NCBI GenBank assembly: GCA_031258375.1
Contig: JAIRMX010000210.1
Location: 1 to 8,774, forward strand
Direction: 5' to 3'
Origin: Elusimicrobiota bacterium
GTDB taxonomy: Bacteria > Elusimicrobiota > Elusimicrobia > Elusimicrobiales > Elusimicrobiaceae
DNA length: 8,774 nucleotides
Shown: positions 1-6,869 of the stretch, piece by piece
Layout: each line of letters starts with the position of its first letter
How positions within the stretch are numbered: the stretch's first letter is position 1
Position numbers and translations under genes: made by a program
Notes under the pieces: generated by a model
The model's database searches: none
What the model saw: only the letters and a program-made list of their open reading frames with translations
What the model was told of the DNA's origin: nothing

Positions 1-983
1 AAAAATACATTGATAATAAAACCGTTTTTTATAACGACGCTATGAAAAATCCCGTTAAATGCGACTTCGTTATTACAAATCCGCCTTACCTTTACCAAAA
101 TAAGTTGAAAGATAATTCTATTTTGATAAACAGCAGGCATACGGATTTATATCAATTATCGCTTGAAAAAATAATGGACAGCAAAGAGGGTATTGTCATA
201 GTCCCAATAAACTTTTTATCCGCCGAAAATTCAAAATATATTAGAGATATATTTTTGTATAAATTTAATATAATTAAAGCTAATTATTTTTCCGAGCAAG
301 TTTTTGACGATACGACTTATAATGTTGTTGCGTTTTATTACAAACAAAAAAATAGCGGAGATAATCGGGATAAAATGTTTGTTGATTTTACTATTTTCCC
401 TGAAAACAAAAGAATAAATTTAGAATTGTTCCGCGAGTATCATTGGCAAATCGGCGGGGAATTTCTCGCGCCTATAAACGAATATAGTAATCCGCTGAAT
501 ATTACCCGTTTGGAAGAGGAAGATTTAAAAACCGGCAATTATAAAATTAAAATAGCTTATAATCATTTGGATATCTGCAGGGAATTTAGCGTTGATAAAG
601 CGACTTTTGATAAAATTAAAAGCAATATTATAATTCTTAAAGCTATTGACACGGGCAGCGACGGCGGACGCATTTGCCTTGACGATATCCGCAAATATAA
701 TTACGACGCTTTGGTCAGCGTCAAAACTTCGCGCAATCAGATAAATCTTGTATTTCCTAAAACAGTTTCCATACAAGAGCAAGAAAGGCTTATAAAATTA
801 TTCAACAAGGAGATAGAAGATAAAAGAAATCAATATCATTCTTTATTTATGACGAATTATAGAGATAAAAATAGAAAACGGATTTCTTTTAATTTCACCT
901 ATAATTTTATAAATTATCTTTATTTTTCGAAACTTAAAAAGGGGGAGCGCAATGTCTTTGCGGAACAACCTACACTATTTTAA
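1..983 (+). CDS. N6-adenine DNA methyltransferase, 5'-truncated by the window edge
   Basis: This is the modification half of a probable Type II restriction-modification system, transferring a methyl group from S-adenosylmethionine to adenine in DNA. The catalytic NPPY motif is encoded at 78-89, preceded by CDFVIT as is usual for motif IV. The first ATG is at 42, but the frame is open back to position 3, and codons 3-41 encode KYIDNKTVFYNDA, which looks like the acidic motif III region just before NPPY. The real start and the SAM-binding motif I therefore lie upstream of the window, and 326 residues are visible. After NPPY comes a typical gamma-class stretch (VIVPINFLS, then ANYFSEQVFDDTTYNVVAFYY). 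The C-terminal part probably holds the target-recognition domain. The gene is AT-rich and its last 32 bp overlap the next gene. The recognition sequence cannot be read from the protein. Confidence 0.86.
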   Translation, partial: KYIDNKTVFYNDAMKNPVKCDFVITNPPYLYQNKLKDNSILINSRHTDLYQLSLEKIMDSKEGIVIVPINFLSAENSKYIRDIFLYKFNIIKANYFSEQVFDDTTYNVVAFYYKQKNSGDNRDKMFVDFTIFPENKRINLELFREYHWQIGGEFLAPINEYSNPLNITRLEEEDLKTGNYKIKIAYNHLDICREFSVDKATFDKIKSNIIILKAIDTGSDGGRICLDDIRKYNYDALVSVKTSRNQINLVFPKTVSIQEQERLIKLFNKEIEDKRNQYHSLFMTNYRDKNRKRISFNFTYNFINYLYFSKLKKGERNVFAEQPTLF

Positions 984-1902
984 AATTTCCATTGCCAACC
1001 CGGAAAAACTTGAAAAACGGTATATGTTTTTGGAATGGGATAAAAACATAGATAAATATGTTTCCGCCACAAAAAAATTAAAGGAATTATTGGCTACGGT
1101 TAAAACTTTAAAAGAAAAAAATCTAAATGCCGACGAAATATATAAAGACATTTACGAACTTATGCAAATGCAATTTGTGAGCAAAAGCGAATTAAATTGC
1201 TTTGTGAATGCTTGTGATTCTACAATGGCGACAATTCAAAATGATTTTTCCTCTTTTAAGAAAATAGTTGATTTATATTTAAAATATAGAGATTTTACCG
1301 AGCTTACGCCAAAAGAGTGGATACAAGCCATTATTGACAAAGGCGCGTCAAGAGCTAAAGGCAGTATAGGCGAAGACAAATTAATAGAAATTGCAAATAG
1401 GACTGGTTTTGTATTTGTTGATAATTGGAACGATTTTAGTAATATTAAGAAATGTATTGTAAAATTTTCCAAAAATATCTTTGATATACAAAATATTCGT
1501 AAAAATCTTGGAGTTGATTTGAAATTTTCCTCTCAAAATAAAATGCTCGACATAATTGTTAAAAATGGAAGATTTTTAACGTTTATAGAGGCAAAACATC
1601 TCAAAGAGGGTGGTGGGGAACAAAACAAAGCGATAGAAGAGTTAATAAATGTGATTAAGAAGCCTAAAAATGGCAAACAAAATATATTTTACGGGGCGTT
1701 TATTGACGGAGTATATGCCAATGTTCTGTTAGATTTAGAGGCAAATAATATAGATAATCCAAAGAGCGTGGGCAAATATGGAAAAAACAAAACTATAACG
1801 CACAAACTTGAAATTATTAAGGCCTTGAAGGCGAACCCGAACTCTCTTTGGTTCAATACTTCAGGATATACGGCTTTTATAAAAGATTTTTCAGAAATAT
1901 AG
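952..1902 (+). CDS. Probable Type II restriction endonuclease, PD-(D/E)XK fold, family unrecognised
   Basis: The protein has 316 residues and is probably the cutting partner of the upstream methyltransferase. A PD-(D/E)XK-type active site is visible: D200 (in MLDIIV), then E213-A214-K215 (in TFIEAKH) after a beta-hairpin-sized gap. E141 in GSIGEDKLIE may be the additional acidic residue found in an early helix of this fold. The first 130 residues are lysine-rich and helical-looking and may bind DNA or mediate dimerisation. The ATG at 952 has a good ribosome binding site, GGGGGAG at 941-947. It starts within the methyltransferase gene, giving a 32-bp overlap that suggests coupled translation after the methylase. 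A sampled 60-base line (1501-1560) is about 27% GC. I do not recognise a named restriction family. The nuclease call rests on the motif and on the gene pairing. Confidence 0.74.
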   Translation: MSLRNNLHYFKISIANPEKLEKRYMFLEWDKNIDKYVSATKKLKELLATVKTLKEKNLNADEIYKDIYELMQMQFVSKSELNCFVNACDSTMATIQNDFSSFKKIVDLYLKYRDFTELTPKEWIQAIIDKGASRAKGSIGEDKLIEIANRTGFVFVDNWNDFSNIKKCIVKFSKNIFDIQNIRKNLGVDLKFSSQNKMLDIIVKNGRFLTFIEAKHLKEGGGEQNKAIEELINVIKKPKNGKQNIFYGAFIDGVYANVLLDLEANNIDNPKSVGKYGKNKTITHKLEIIKALKANPNSLWFNTSGYTAFIKDFSEI

Positions 1903-1907
1903 GAGAG
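1901..1907 (+). promoter_or_regulatory. scpB ribosome binding site fused to the nuclease stop codon
   Basis: AGGAGAG sits 10 bases before the scpB ATG at 1918. Its first two bases are the last two of the TAG stop (1900-1902) of the restriction gene. Ribosomes terminating on the nuclease would therefore release on top of the scpB initiation signal, which would couple the two genes. No promoter is apparent in the 15-bp gap. Confidence 0.7.
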
Positions 1908-1917
1908 AAACATAAAA

Positions 1918-2787
1918 ATGGAAAACAATTTAGAAAATAACGAAACGCAAACAATTGCGGCCCAAACCGTCCCCCAAGAGAACGAGCTCGTAAAAGAGGA
2001 TTTCAAAAGGATAATAGAAACTCTTCTTTTTATAACGGACAGACCGCTCGGCGTAGAACGGATTTCGCATGTCGCCGAGGTCAATAATTTGGACCTTACG
2101 AGAGAGATTATCGAAGAGCTGCGCGGGGAATACGCCTCCGGCGGCCGCGCTATTCAAATTTTGGAAATAGGAGGGGGCTTCCAACTGGCCACTAAGCCCG
2201 AATACGGACGCTGGGTGCGCAAACTTTATAACGAAAAAATGTCCGCAAAACTTTCGTCCGCCGCATTGGAAACATTGGCTATTATAGCCTATAAACAGCC
2301 GATAACGAGAGCCGAAATAGAAGCTATACGCGGCGTTGACATCATCGCTCCGCTGGAAAAAATTATGGAACGCGGGCTTGTGCGTATCGTCGGCAAAAAA
2401 GATACGCCCGGCAGGCCTATGGTTTACGGGACGACGGAAGAATTCCTGCGGATATTCGGTTTAAATAAAATGTCCGAACTGCCGGATATAGCTTCGTTCT
2501 CGGACAAGGGCGCGCCGAGCGCGCAAAGCGATTTGCCTTTTGGCGAATCTTTGCCGGACGTAAAAGAAAATATTCTCCCGCTGACGGAGGAAGAAGAGCT
2601 TGCAAATATTCGCTCCGGAGTTTACGGCGGGGACGCTTCCGACGACGATGCAATGCCGACGGAAACCGCGCAAAGCCAAACCCCGTCCGCGCAAACCGAA
2701 GAGCCTTCGCTTCCCGCAAACGATGCGGAAGAAATAATAAAAGAGGGCATGAACAGCGTTGACGAACTGAAGAACAAGGACGGCTGA
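1918..2787 (+). CDS. scpB: Segregation and condensation protein B (ScpB)
   Basis: ScpB is the kleisin-associated subunit of the bacterial SMC-ScpAB condensin and acts on the nucleoid in chromosome compaction and segregation. The family hallmark is clear: LETLAIIAYKQPITRAEIE from residue 117, followed by IRGVD and a GRPMVYGTTEEFL segment. Two winged-helix domains are expected at roughly residues 26-95 and 105-185. At 289 residues the protein is longer than the usual 180-200. The extra length is a 25-residue N-terminal lead rich in N, Q and E, and a tail of about 100 residues after 190 that is acidic and rich in S, P and A, probably disordered. scpA, the usual neighbour upstream, is not in the window; a restriction-modification pair occupies that position instead. 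glgA follows after 44 bp. Confidence 0.95.
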   Translation: MENNLENNETQTIAAQTVPQENELVKEDFKRIIETLLFITDRPLGVERISHVAEVNNLDLTREIIEELRGEYASGGRAIQILEIGGGFQLATKPEYGRWVRKLYNEKMSAKLSSAALETLAIIAYKQPITRAEIEAIRGVDIIAPLEKIMERGLVRIVGKKDTPGRPMVYGTTEEFLRIFGLNKMSELPDIASFSDKGAPSAQSDLPFGESLPDVKENILPLTEEEELANIRSGVYGGDASDDDAMPTETAQSQTPSAQTEEPSLPANDAEEIIKEGMNSVDELKNKDG

Positions 2788-2831
2788 GAATATTAAAAAT
2801 AACGGCGTAAACTCAGAGGAACACGAAATTT

Positions 2832-4289
2832 ATGAACATAGTCATAGCGGCAAGCGAAGCTTTTCCATTTTGTAAAACCGGCGGGCTGGCGGACGTTGCC
2901 GGCGCGCTGACGCAGGATTTTTCGCGCGCGAAAGGCTGCAAAGTGATTTTATTTTTACCGCATTATAGAAGCGTCAAAAACGCGTCCTCTCTAAAAAGCA
3001 TGCCCGGAAGTTTTTTTATACCCGTAGGCTCCCGCCTTGAACCCGCGCGTCTTTCTTATTTGCGCTGGGGCAACGCTTTGGTGTTTTTTATTAATTCTCC
3101 CAAATATTTCGACAGGACGGAACTTTACTGCCGCAACGGCAAAGATTATCCGGACAACGACGAGCGTTTTATATTTTACTCCCGCGCCGTGCTGGAAGCA
3201 TGCAAATTTGTCGGCCTGCGTCCGGATATTATTCACGCGCACGACTGGCAGGCGGGCCTTATAGCGGCTTATTTAAACACGGTTTATAAAACCGACGCGT
3301 TTTTTACGAGAACGCGCAGTATGTTCACCATACATAATATTGCGTTTCAAGGTTTTTATCCGCGGGACAGTTTTGTCAAAGCCGGCTTTTTTGAGGCAGA
3401 TTTCACGCAGGATAAATTTGAATATTGGGGCGGCATAAGCTATTTAAAAACCGGCATAGTTTTCGCGGATAAAGTAAATACCGTAAGCCCCAATTACGCA
3501 AACGAGTTATTATCCGGCAAAAACAGTTTTGGCATGGAAGGAGTTTTGCGCGGCAGAAAAGAAGATTTTAAAGGCATAGTCAACGGCATAGATATAGACG
3601 TATGGGATCCGCAGTCCGACACTATGCTCGCGATGGGTTACGACGACCAGTCGCTTAAAGGCAAAACCGTCTGCAAAGCCGCCTTGCAAAACGAGCTAGG
3701 CCTTGAGGTTGACGAAAATATACCGCTTGTCGGTATGGTGAGCCGTCTGGCTTATCAAAAAGGAACGGATATCGCCGCAAGCATAATTGAAAAATTTACG
3801 GACAGAGCGCAATTTGCAATCGAAGGGCGCGGCGAACGCGCCGGCGAGGAAGCGTTCAAACGTTTGTCGTATTTGCACGCGCATGCGGTCAGCTACCGCA
3901 ACGAAGTCGACGAGGAACTTGCCCACAAAATTTACGGCGCGAGCGATATGTTTTTAATGCCTTCCCGTTTTGAACCTTGCGGGCTCAGTCAGATGATAGC
4001 TATGCGCTATGGAACCGTGCCGATAGTTTCAAAAGTCGGCGGGCTTTTGGACACGGTTAACGGATTTGGCGGCGCGGACGGCGCAAAAGCCACGGGGTTT
4101 TTTATAGACAGACTTGACTCGGGCGGCCTTGTTACGGCTCTTGAAAGGGCTTTGGCCGTCTATAAGCAAAAGAGCGTTTGGCGTTCGATTGTAAAGAACG
4201 CTATGGCGGCCGATTTCTCTTGGGAGAAATCCTCAAGCGTATATTTAGACTGTTTCAAAGAAATCGTCGGCAGAGGCGCAAAATGGTAA
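2832..4289 (+). CDS. glgA: Glycogen (starch) synthase, ADP-glucose type, GT5
   Basis: GlgA transfers glucose from ADP-glucose to the non-reducing end of an alpha-1,4-glucan in the cytoplasm. It has 485 residues, close to the 477 of the E. coli enzyme, and looks intact. The N-terminal Rossmann domain opens with the nucleotide-sugar motif K15-T-G-G-L. It also has HAHDWQAGL (from H135) and FTIHNIAFQG. The C-terminal domain has MVSRLAYQKG, whose R305 and K310 match the conserved phosphate-contacting pair, and SRFEPCGLSQ with E381 at the catalytic glutamate position, then VGGLLDTV. The ATG at 2832 has AGAGGA at 2815-2820. It lies 44 bp after scpB and its end overlaps the next gene by 7 bp, so it is probably cotranscribed with both. 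No glgB or glgC is present, but a glucan phosphorylase lies downstream. Confidence 0.97.
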   Translation: MNIVIAASEAFPFCKTGGLADVAGALTQDFSRAKGCKVILFLPHYRSVKNASSLKSMPGSFFIPVGSRLEPARLSYLRWGNALVFFINSPKYFDRTELYCRNGKDYPDNDERFIFYSRAVLEACKFVGLRPDIIHAHDWQAGLIAAYLNTVYKTDAFFTRTRSMFTIHNIAFQGFYPRDSFVKAGFFEADFTQDKFEYWGGISYLKTGIVFADKVNTVSPNYANELLSGKNSFGMEGVLRGRKEDFKGIVNGIDIDVWDPQSDTMLAMGYDDQSLKGKTVCKAALQNELGLEVDENIPLVGMVSRLAYQKGTDIAASIIEKFTDRAQFAIEGRGERAGEEAFKRLSYLHAHAVSYRNEVDEELAHKIYGASDMFLMPSRFEPCGLSQMIAMRYGTVPIVSKVGGLLDTVNGFGGADGAKATGFFIDRLDSGGLVTALERALAVYKQKSVWRSIVKNAMAADFSWEKSSSVYLDCFKEIVGRGAKW

Positions 4290-5050
4290 AAATCGAATAT
4301 AAAAAAAGTTTTTTTGGCGGCGCTCTGAGGATTTTTTTCCTGACGCTGTTTTTTGCCATGTCGGCTCAAGTTTCGCTTTTTCTGCTCGACTGCATGCGTT
4401 TTGCTTTTAAATCGGTTAACGCCGATTTTAAAATAGCGGCTGTTCTCAACAACGCTTCAAACGACGAAGCGGAAACTTTTAAAAAAAATATGGAGGCTTT
4501 AGACGGCGTTGAGAACGTAAAAGAAGTAAATCCGCGGGAGATAATCAATTCCCTTGGCGGCGCGGATTATTCCGCCGGCGAGCTGGCGCAAGCTTTAAAT
4601 CCCGATTTTTTGCCGAAATTCTACGAAATTTCCGTTGATCGCAACGTTATTTTGAGCCCGAAAGCGTGGGTGAAAAACAATTTGTCCGCAATGGAACAAG
4701 ACGCGGGCATGTACTATAAAGAAAGCCACGCGGCTCTTGCCTTGCGTATAAACGCGCTTGTAAGATTTGCCGAAATTTTGATATTTGCCGCCGCTTTTGC
4801 CTTTTTATCTTTCTGTTTTTTTGTGGAGGCGTATTATATTAGAATATCAAATTCCAAAGAGCGGGCTTACGGCGCGCTTGGCGCCGTTGCGGCTTTTTTA
4901 ATTTCTTACGGCGTCGTTTATACATTATGCGAAACTTTAAACGGAATATACGACTACGCCGTGTATCCTTTGTTTTTTAGGACTCAAAGCATACTTTTTA
5001 TATTATGCGTTATATTCGGCTTGACGCTTTCAAAATGGAAAAGATTTTAA
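4283..5050 (+). CDS. ftsX: FtsX-like cell division membrane protein
   Basis: FtsX is the membrane subunit of the FtsEX complex, which transmits ATP-driven conformational change to peptidoglycan hydrolases or their activators. The protein has four hydrophobic segments (about residues 15-35, 160-182, 195-216, 235-250). A large loop between the first two (about 36-157) contains the FtsX-like stretch NNASNDEAETFKKNMEAL and VENVKEVNPREI. That loop would face the periplasm and bind the partner. An upstream ATG at 4178 is in frame, but ATG 4283 is preferred: AGAGG lies at 4272-4276, and translation from it starts directly before TM1. This gives 255 residues, shorter than the roughly 300 of E. coli FtsX because the cytoplasmic N-terminus is short. 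It overlaps the glgA end by 7 bp and is followed by envC. ftsE, normally the gene just upstream, is missing here. Confidence 0.82.
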   Translation: MVKIEYKKSFFGGALRIFFLTLFFAMSAQVSLFLLDCMRFAFKSVNADFKIAAVLNNASNDEAETFKKNMEALDGVENVKEVNPREIINSLGGADYSAGELAQALNPDFLPKFYEISVDRNVILSPKAWVKNNLSAMEQDAGMYYKESHAALALRINALVRFAEILIFAAAFAFLSFCFFVEAYYIRISNSKERAYGALGAVAAFLISYGVVYTLCETLNGIYDYAVYPLFFRTQSILFILCVIFGLTLSKWKRF

Positions 5051-6186
5051 AGGTCGTTTTAATAGTATTTTTATCCTGCGCGCAGTATGGTCTTTGCGCG
5101 ACGCAAAGCGAACTGTCGGACATTGAACGTCAGGCCGAAGAAAAAGAAGAACAGCTTAAAAAACTGCGCGAGCAGCAATCCGCGCTTGAAAAAGAATTGC
5201 AAAAGCTCACTAAAAAAGAAAAAAACGCTCAAATGCAGAGCACCAGACTTTCGGCCGATATTGAGGTTTTCAAAACGCAGAGCGGCAGGGCGCAAACTCA
5301 CAGGGAAATAATGGAAGACAGTTTGCCGCTGTGGCGAAATATATTGCGCGCGGAAATATCGAATTATATTATTGAAGATATTTTGTCTTCGCCCGGTTTC
5401 GACGCCGGCGAAACTATGAAATTGGCCGCGTTTGGCGCTCTCATCAAAACCCATATGTTATTCTTGCAAAAGCTCGGCGAGGAAGTGGAAAAAACGGCCG
5501 GCGATTTGCAAACCCTTAAAGAAAAAAGAGAAAGGCTTCTCTTGCGCCAAAACGAATTGGAAGCGCAAAAACAGAATATACAAAAAGACTATCTTAAAAA
5601 GAAAGAAAATCTTGCCGACGCGCGCCAAAGCGCGGCCGCGGCGGAAAAGAATTTAAAAGAACTTAAAGAATCGGCCAAGCAAATGAAAGCGGTTTTTAAA
5701 AAAGCGGAAGAAAAGCGCAAAGCCGAAGCCAGAAAAACCGGCGCGAGGTCGGTATCGGCGGCTGCCAGCGGCATAAAAAATAACTCTCTTATGTGGCCGC
5801 TCAGGGGCAAAGTAATAAATAAATTCGGCAAAGAATATAACGAGCGGCTTAAAACGTGGATTTTCCGCGACGGCATAAAAATATCGGCGCAGGCGGGTAC
5901 CCCGGTTGAAGCGGTAAAAGACGGCAAAGTTATTTACGCCGGACCTTTTAGGTCTTACGGCAACGTAGTTATTTTGGATCATGGCGGCGGCTTTTTTACT
6001 ATTTACGGATTTTTAAGCGATATTAAAGTCGGGCAGGAGCAAGAGCTTGGCGCCGGGCAAATACTGGGTTTATCCGGCGCGGATACTCAGGGCAATGCGA
6101 TGAGTTCCGGCGAGGACGCGCTTTATTTTGAAGTCCGCATAGGCACTTCTGCAGAAGACCCCCAAAAGTGGCTGGAGGACAAATGA
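5035..6186 (+). CDS. envC: EnvC-like murein hydrolase activator (coiled coil plus degenerate LytM/M23)
   Basis: EnvC is a periplasmic activator of N-acetylmuramoyl-L-alanine amidases, recruited by FtsX to split septal peptidoglycan. The start at 5035 is chosen because it gives a clean Sec signal peptide (MEKILK, then a hydrophobic core, cleavage after A22); an in-frame ATG at 5005 would put ten extra residues ahead of it. Neither has a strong ribosome binding site, which fits coupling through the 16-bp overlap with ftsX. Residues 23-100 and about 145-235 are E/K/Q-rich coiled coil. The LytM domain runs from L252 to the end (LMWPLRGKVINKFG). Every zinc-ligand position appears replaced: R278 and K282 in the usual HxGxD, F326 in TIYGFL, and A362/Y364 in ALYFEVR where HLHFE is usual. 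E. coli EnvC is degenerate in the same way, so activator fits better than endopeptidase. Length 383 residues. Confidence 0.87.
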   Translation: MEKILKVVLIVFLSCAQYGLCATQSELSDIERQAEEKEEQLKKLREQQSALEKELQKLTKKEKNAQMQSTRLSADIEVFKTQSGRAQTHREIMEDSLPLWRNILRAEISNYIIEDILSSPGFDAGETMKLAAFGALIKTHMLFLQKLGEEVEKTAGDLQTLKEKRERLLLRQNELEAQKQNIQKDYLKKKENLADARQSAAAAEKNLKELKESAKQMKAVFKKAEEKRKAEARKTGARSVSAAASGIKNNSLMWPLRGKVINKFGKEYNERLKTWIFRDGIKISAQAGTPVEAVKDGKVIYAGPFRSYGNVVILDHGGGFFTIYGFLSDIKVGQEQELGAGQILGLSGADTQGNAMSSGEDALYFEVRIGTSAEDPQKWLEDK

Positions 6187-6336
6187 TAAAAAGTTTGATA
6201 ACGGCTTATCGGTATTAAATATAGCAAGAACATAGAGATGCTAAATTTTTGCAAAACAAAAGAGAAATGGAAAAATTATTATCCGGCAAATAAGCGTTAG
6301 ACGACTGAGTGAAATTTTTACCTCTTCTCTTTTATT
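6187..6336. other. Spacer after envC, no convincing gene
   Basis: No coding region is supported in these 150 bp. A weak hairpin GATAA-CGGC-TTATC lies just after the envC stop but lacks a T-run, so it is not called a terminator. An 11-codon ORF starts at 6183 with an ATGA overlap of the envC stop and ends at 6218. A 10-bp palindrome TTTTGCAAAA lies at 6247-6256. The clearest transcription stop is the hairpin at 6386-6461. Confidence 0.6.
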
Positions 6337-6379
6337 CTCCCTTTGGTAAAGGGAGTGCCCGAAGGGCGAGGGATTTAAT
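6337..6379 (+). repeat. Palindromic repeat family A, copy A1
   Basis: The unit begins with a perfect 8-bp stem and 3-base loop (CTCCCTTT GGT AAAGGGAG, 6337-6355). A second small hairpin follows (GCCC GAA GGGC, 6357-6367), and the unit ends in GAGGGATTTAAT. Five other copies or part copies occur between here and 7204. A1 is the reference copy because all three parts are intact. Confidence 0.85.
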
Positions 6380-6385
6380 GTTAAT

Positions 6386-6461
6386 GTCGTCATGCTGAAT
6401 TTATTTCAGCATCCGTAGTAAACGGAAGATTCTGAAATAAATTCAGAACGACGGCTTTTTT
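6386..6461 (+). terminator. Long hairpin element B with T-run, terminator-like repeat
   Basis: Left arm 6386-6416 pairs with right arm 6422-6455 around the loop AGTAA. Each arm contains its own smaller hairpin (ATGCTGAA/TTCAGCAT and TTCTGAA/TTCAGAA). The two arms differ at only a few positions and by a two-base bulge. TTTTTT follows directly at 6456-6461, so the RNA would act as a rho-independent terminator for the scpB-envC unit. The right arm recurs at 7144-7176, showing that this is also a repeat and not only a terminator. Confidence 0.72.
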
Positions 6462-6463
6462 AT

Positions 6464-6504
6464 CTCCCTTTATAAAGGGGAAAATAGACTATGGCGAGGG
6501 ATTT
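6464..6504 (+). repeat. Palindromic repeat family A, copy A2 (left flank of the DUF559 gene)
   Basis: The CTCCCTTT/AAAGGG palindrome at 6464-6479 is followed by a spacer without the second hairpin and then the conserved GCGAGGGATTTA end. It lies 9 bp before the DUF559 start codon. Its GAGGG (6496-6500) is the only ribosome-binding-site-like sequence ahead of that gene. Confidence 0.82.
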
Positions 6505-6512
6505 ATATTTTT

Positions 6513-6869
6513 ATGATAGAATATAACAAAAACAATAAAACCTTATCGCGAAAATTAAGAAAAGCAATGACTCCTCCGGAATTAATATTATGGTCAAAGT
6601 TAAGGAAAAGACAAATTAAAAACGCAATATTTTACAGACAAAAACCCATTGGCAATTATATAGCGGATTTTTGCTGCGCCAAAGAAAGACTGGTAGTGGA
6701 GCTTGACGGCGGCGGGCATTATGCGGGAAAAAAGCAAGTTAAGGACAAAGAAAGAGATTTATATTTGCAGTCTAAAGGTTTTAGAGTTTTAAGATTTTCA
6801 AATGCGGATATATATGGCAATTTAGAGACAGTTTTAAAAGTTATTTGGGATAATGTAAAGGCGGAATAA
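6513..6869 (+). CDS. DUF559 domain protein, Vsr-like endonuclease fold
   Basis: A 118-residue protein consisting of a single DUF559 domain, a family related to Vsr mismatch endonucleases and the PD-(D/E)XK-like superfamily. The diagnostic features are all present: MTPPELILWSKLR (E23), YRQKPIGNYIADFCC (D52), VVELDGGGHY (E63, D65, H69), KERD (78-82 region) and GFRVLRFSNADI near the end. E23, D52, E63, D65 and H69 are candidate catalytic or metal-binding residues. The length is the full usual size for this family. The biochemical role of DUF559 proteins is not established; DNA cleavage or nicking is inferred from the fold. The gene stands alone, away from the operon, enclosed by inverted repeats A2 and A3. 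Its ribosome-binding-like GAGGG lies 12 bases upstream, inside repeat A2. Confidence 0.93.
   Translation: MIEYNKNNKTLSRKLRKAMTPPELILWSKLRKRQIKNAIFYRQKPIGNYIADFCCAKERLVVELDGGGHYAGKKQVKDKERDLYLQSKGFRVLRFSNADIYGNLETVLKVIWDNVKAE

Noticed and set aside
2417..2719. Open frames on the minus strand inside scpB (also 5071-5454, 5589-5982 and 7878-8699 elsewhere)
   Set aside because: Each lies antisense to a well-supported gene, has low-complexity or arginine-rich translation and no domain, as expected for shadow frames.
4178..4282. Upstream in-frame start for ftsX adding 35 residues
   Set aside because: The extension lies wholly in glgA in another frame and is arginine-rich with no family resemblance. 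ATG 4283 has a ribosome binding site and starts just before TM1.
5005..5034. Upstream in-frame start for envC adding 10 residues
   Set aside because: It would put charged residues in front of an already complete signal peptide that begins at ATG 5035.
5065..5080. Lipoprotein signal in EnvC (cysteine at residue 15)
   Set aside because: The residues before the cysteine are F-L-S, a poor lipobox, while the standard cleavage site after A22 is convincing.
5788..6186. Active M23 metallopeptidase
   Set aside because: The histidine and aspartate ligands expected for M23 enzymes are all replaced, as in EnvC-type activators.
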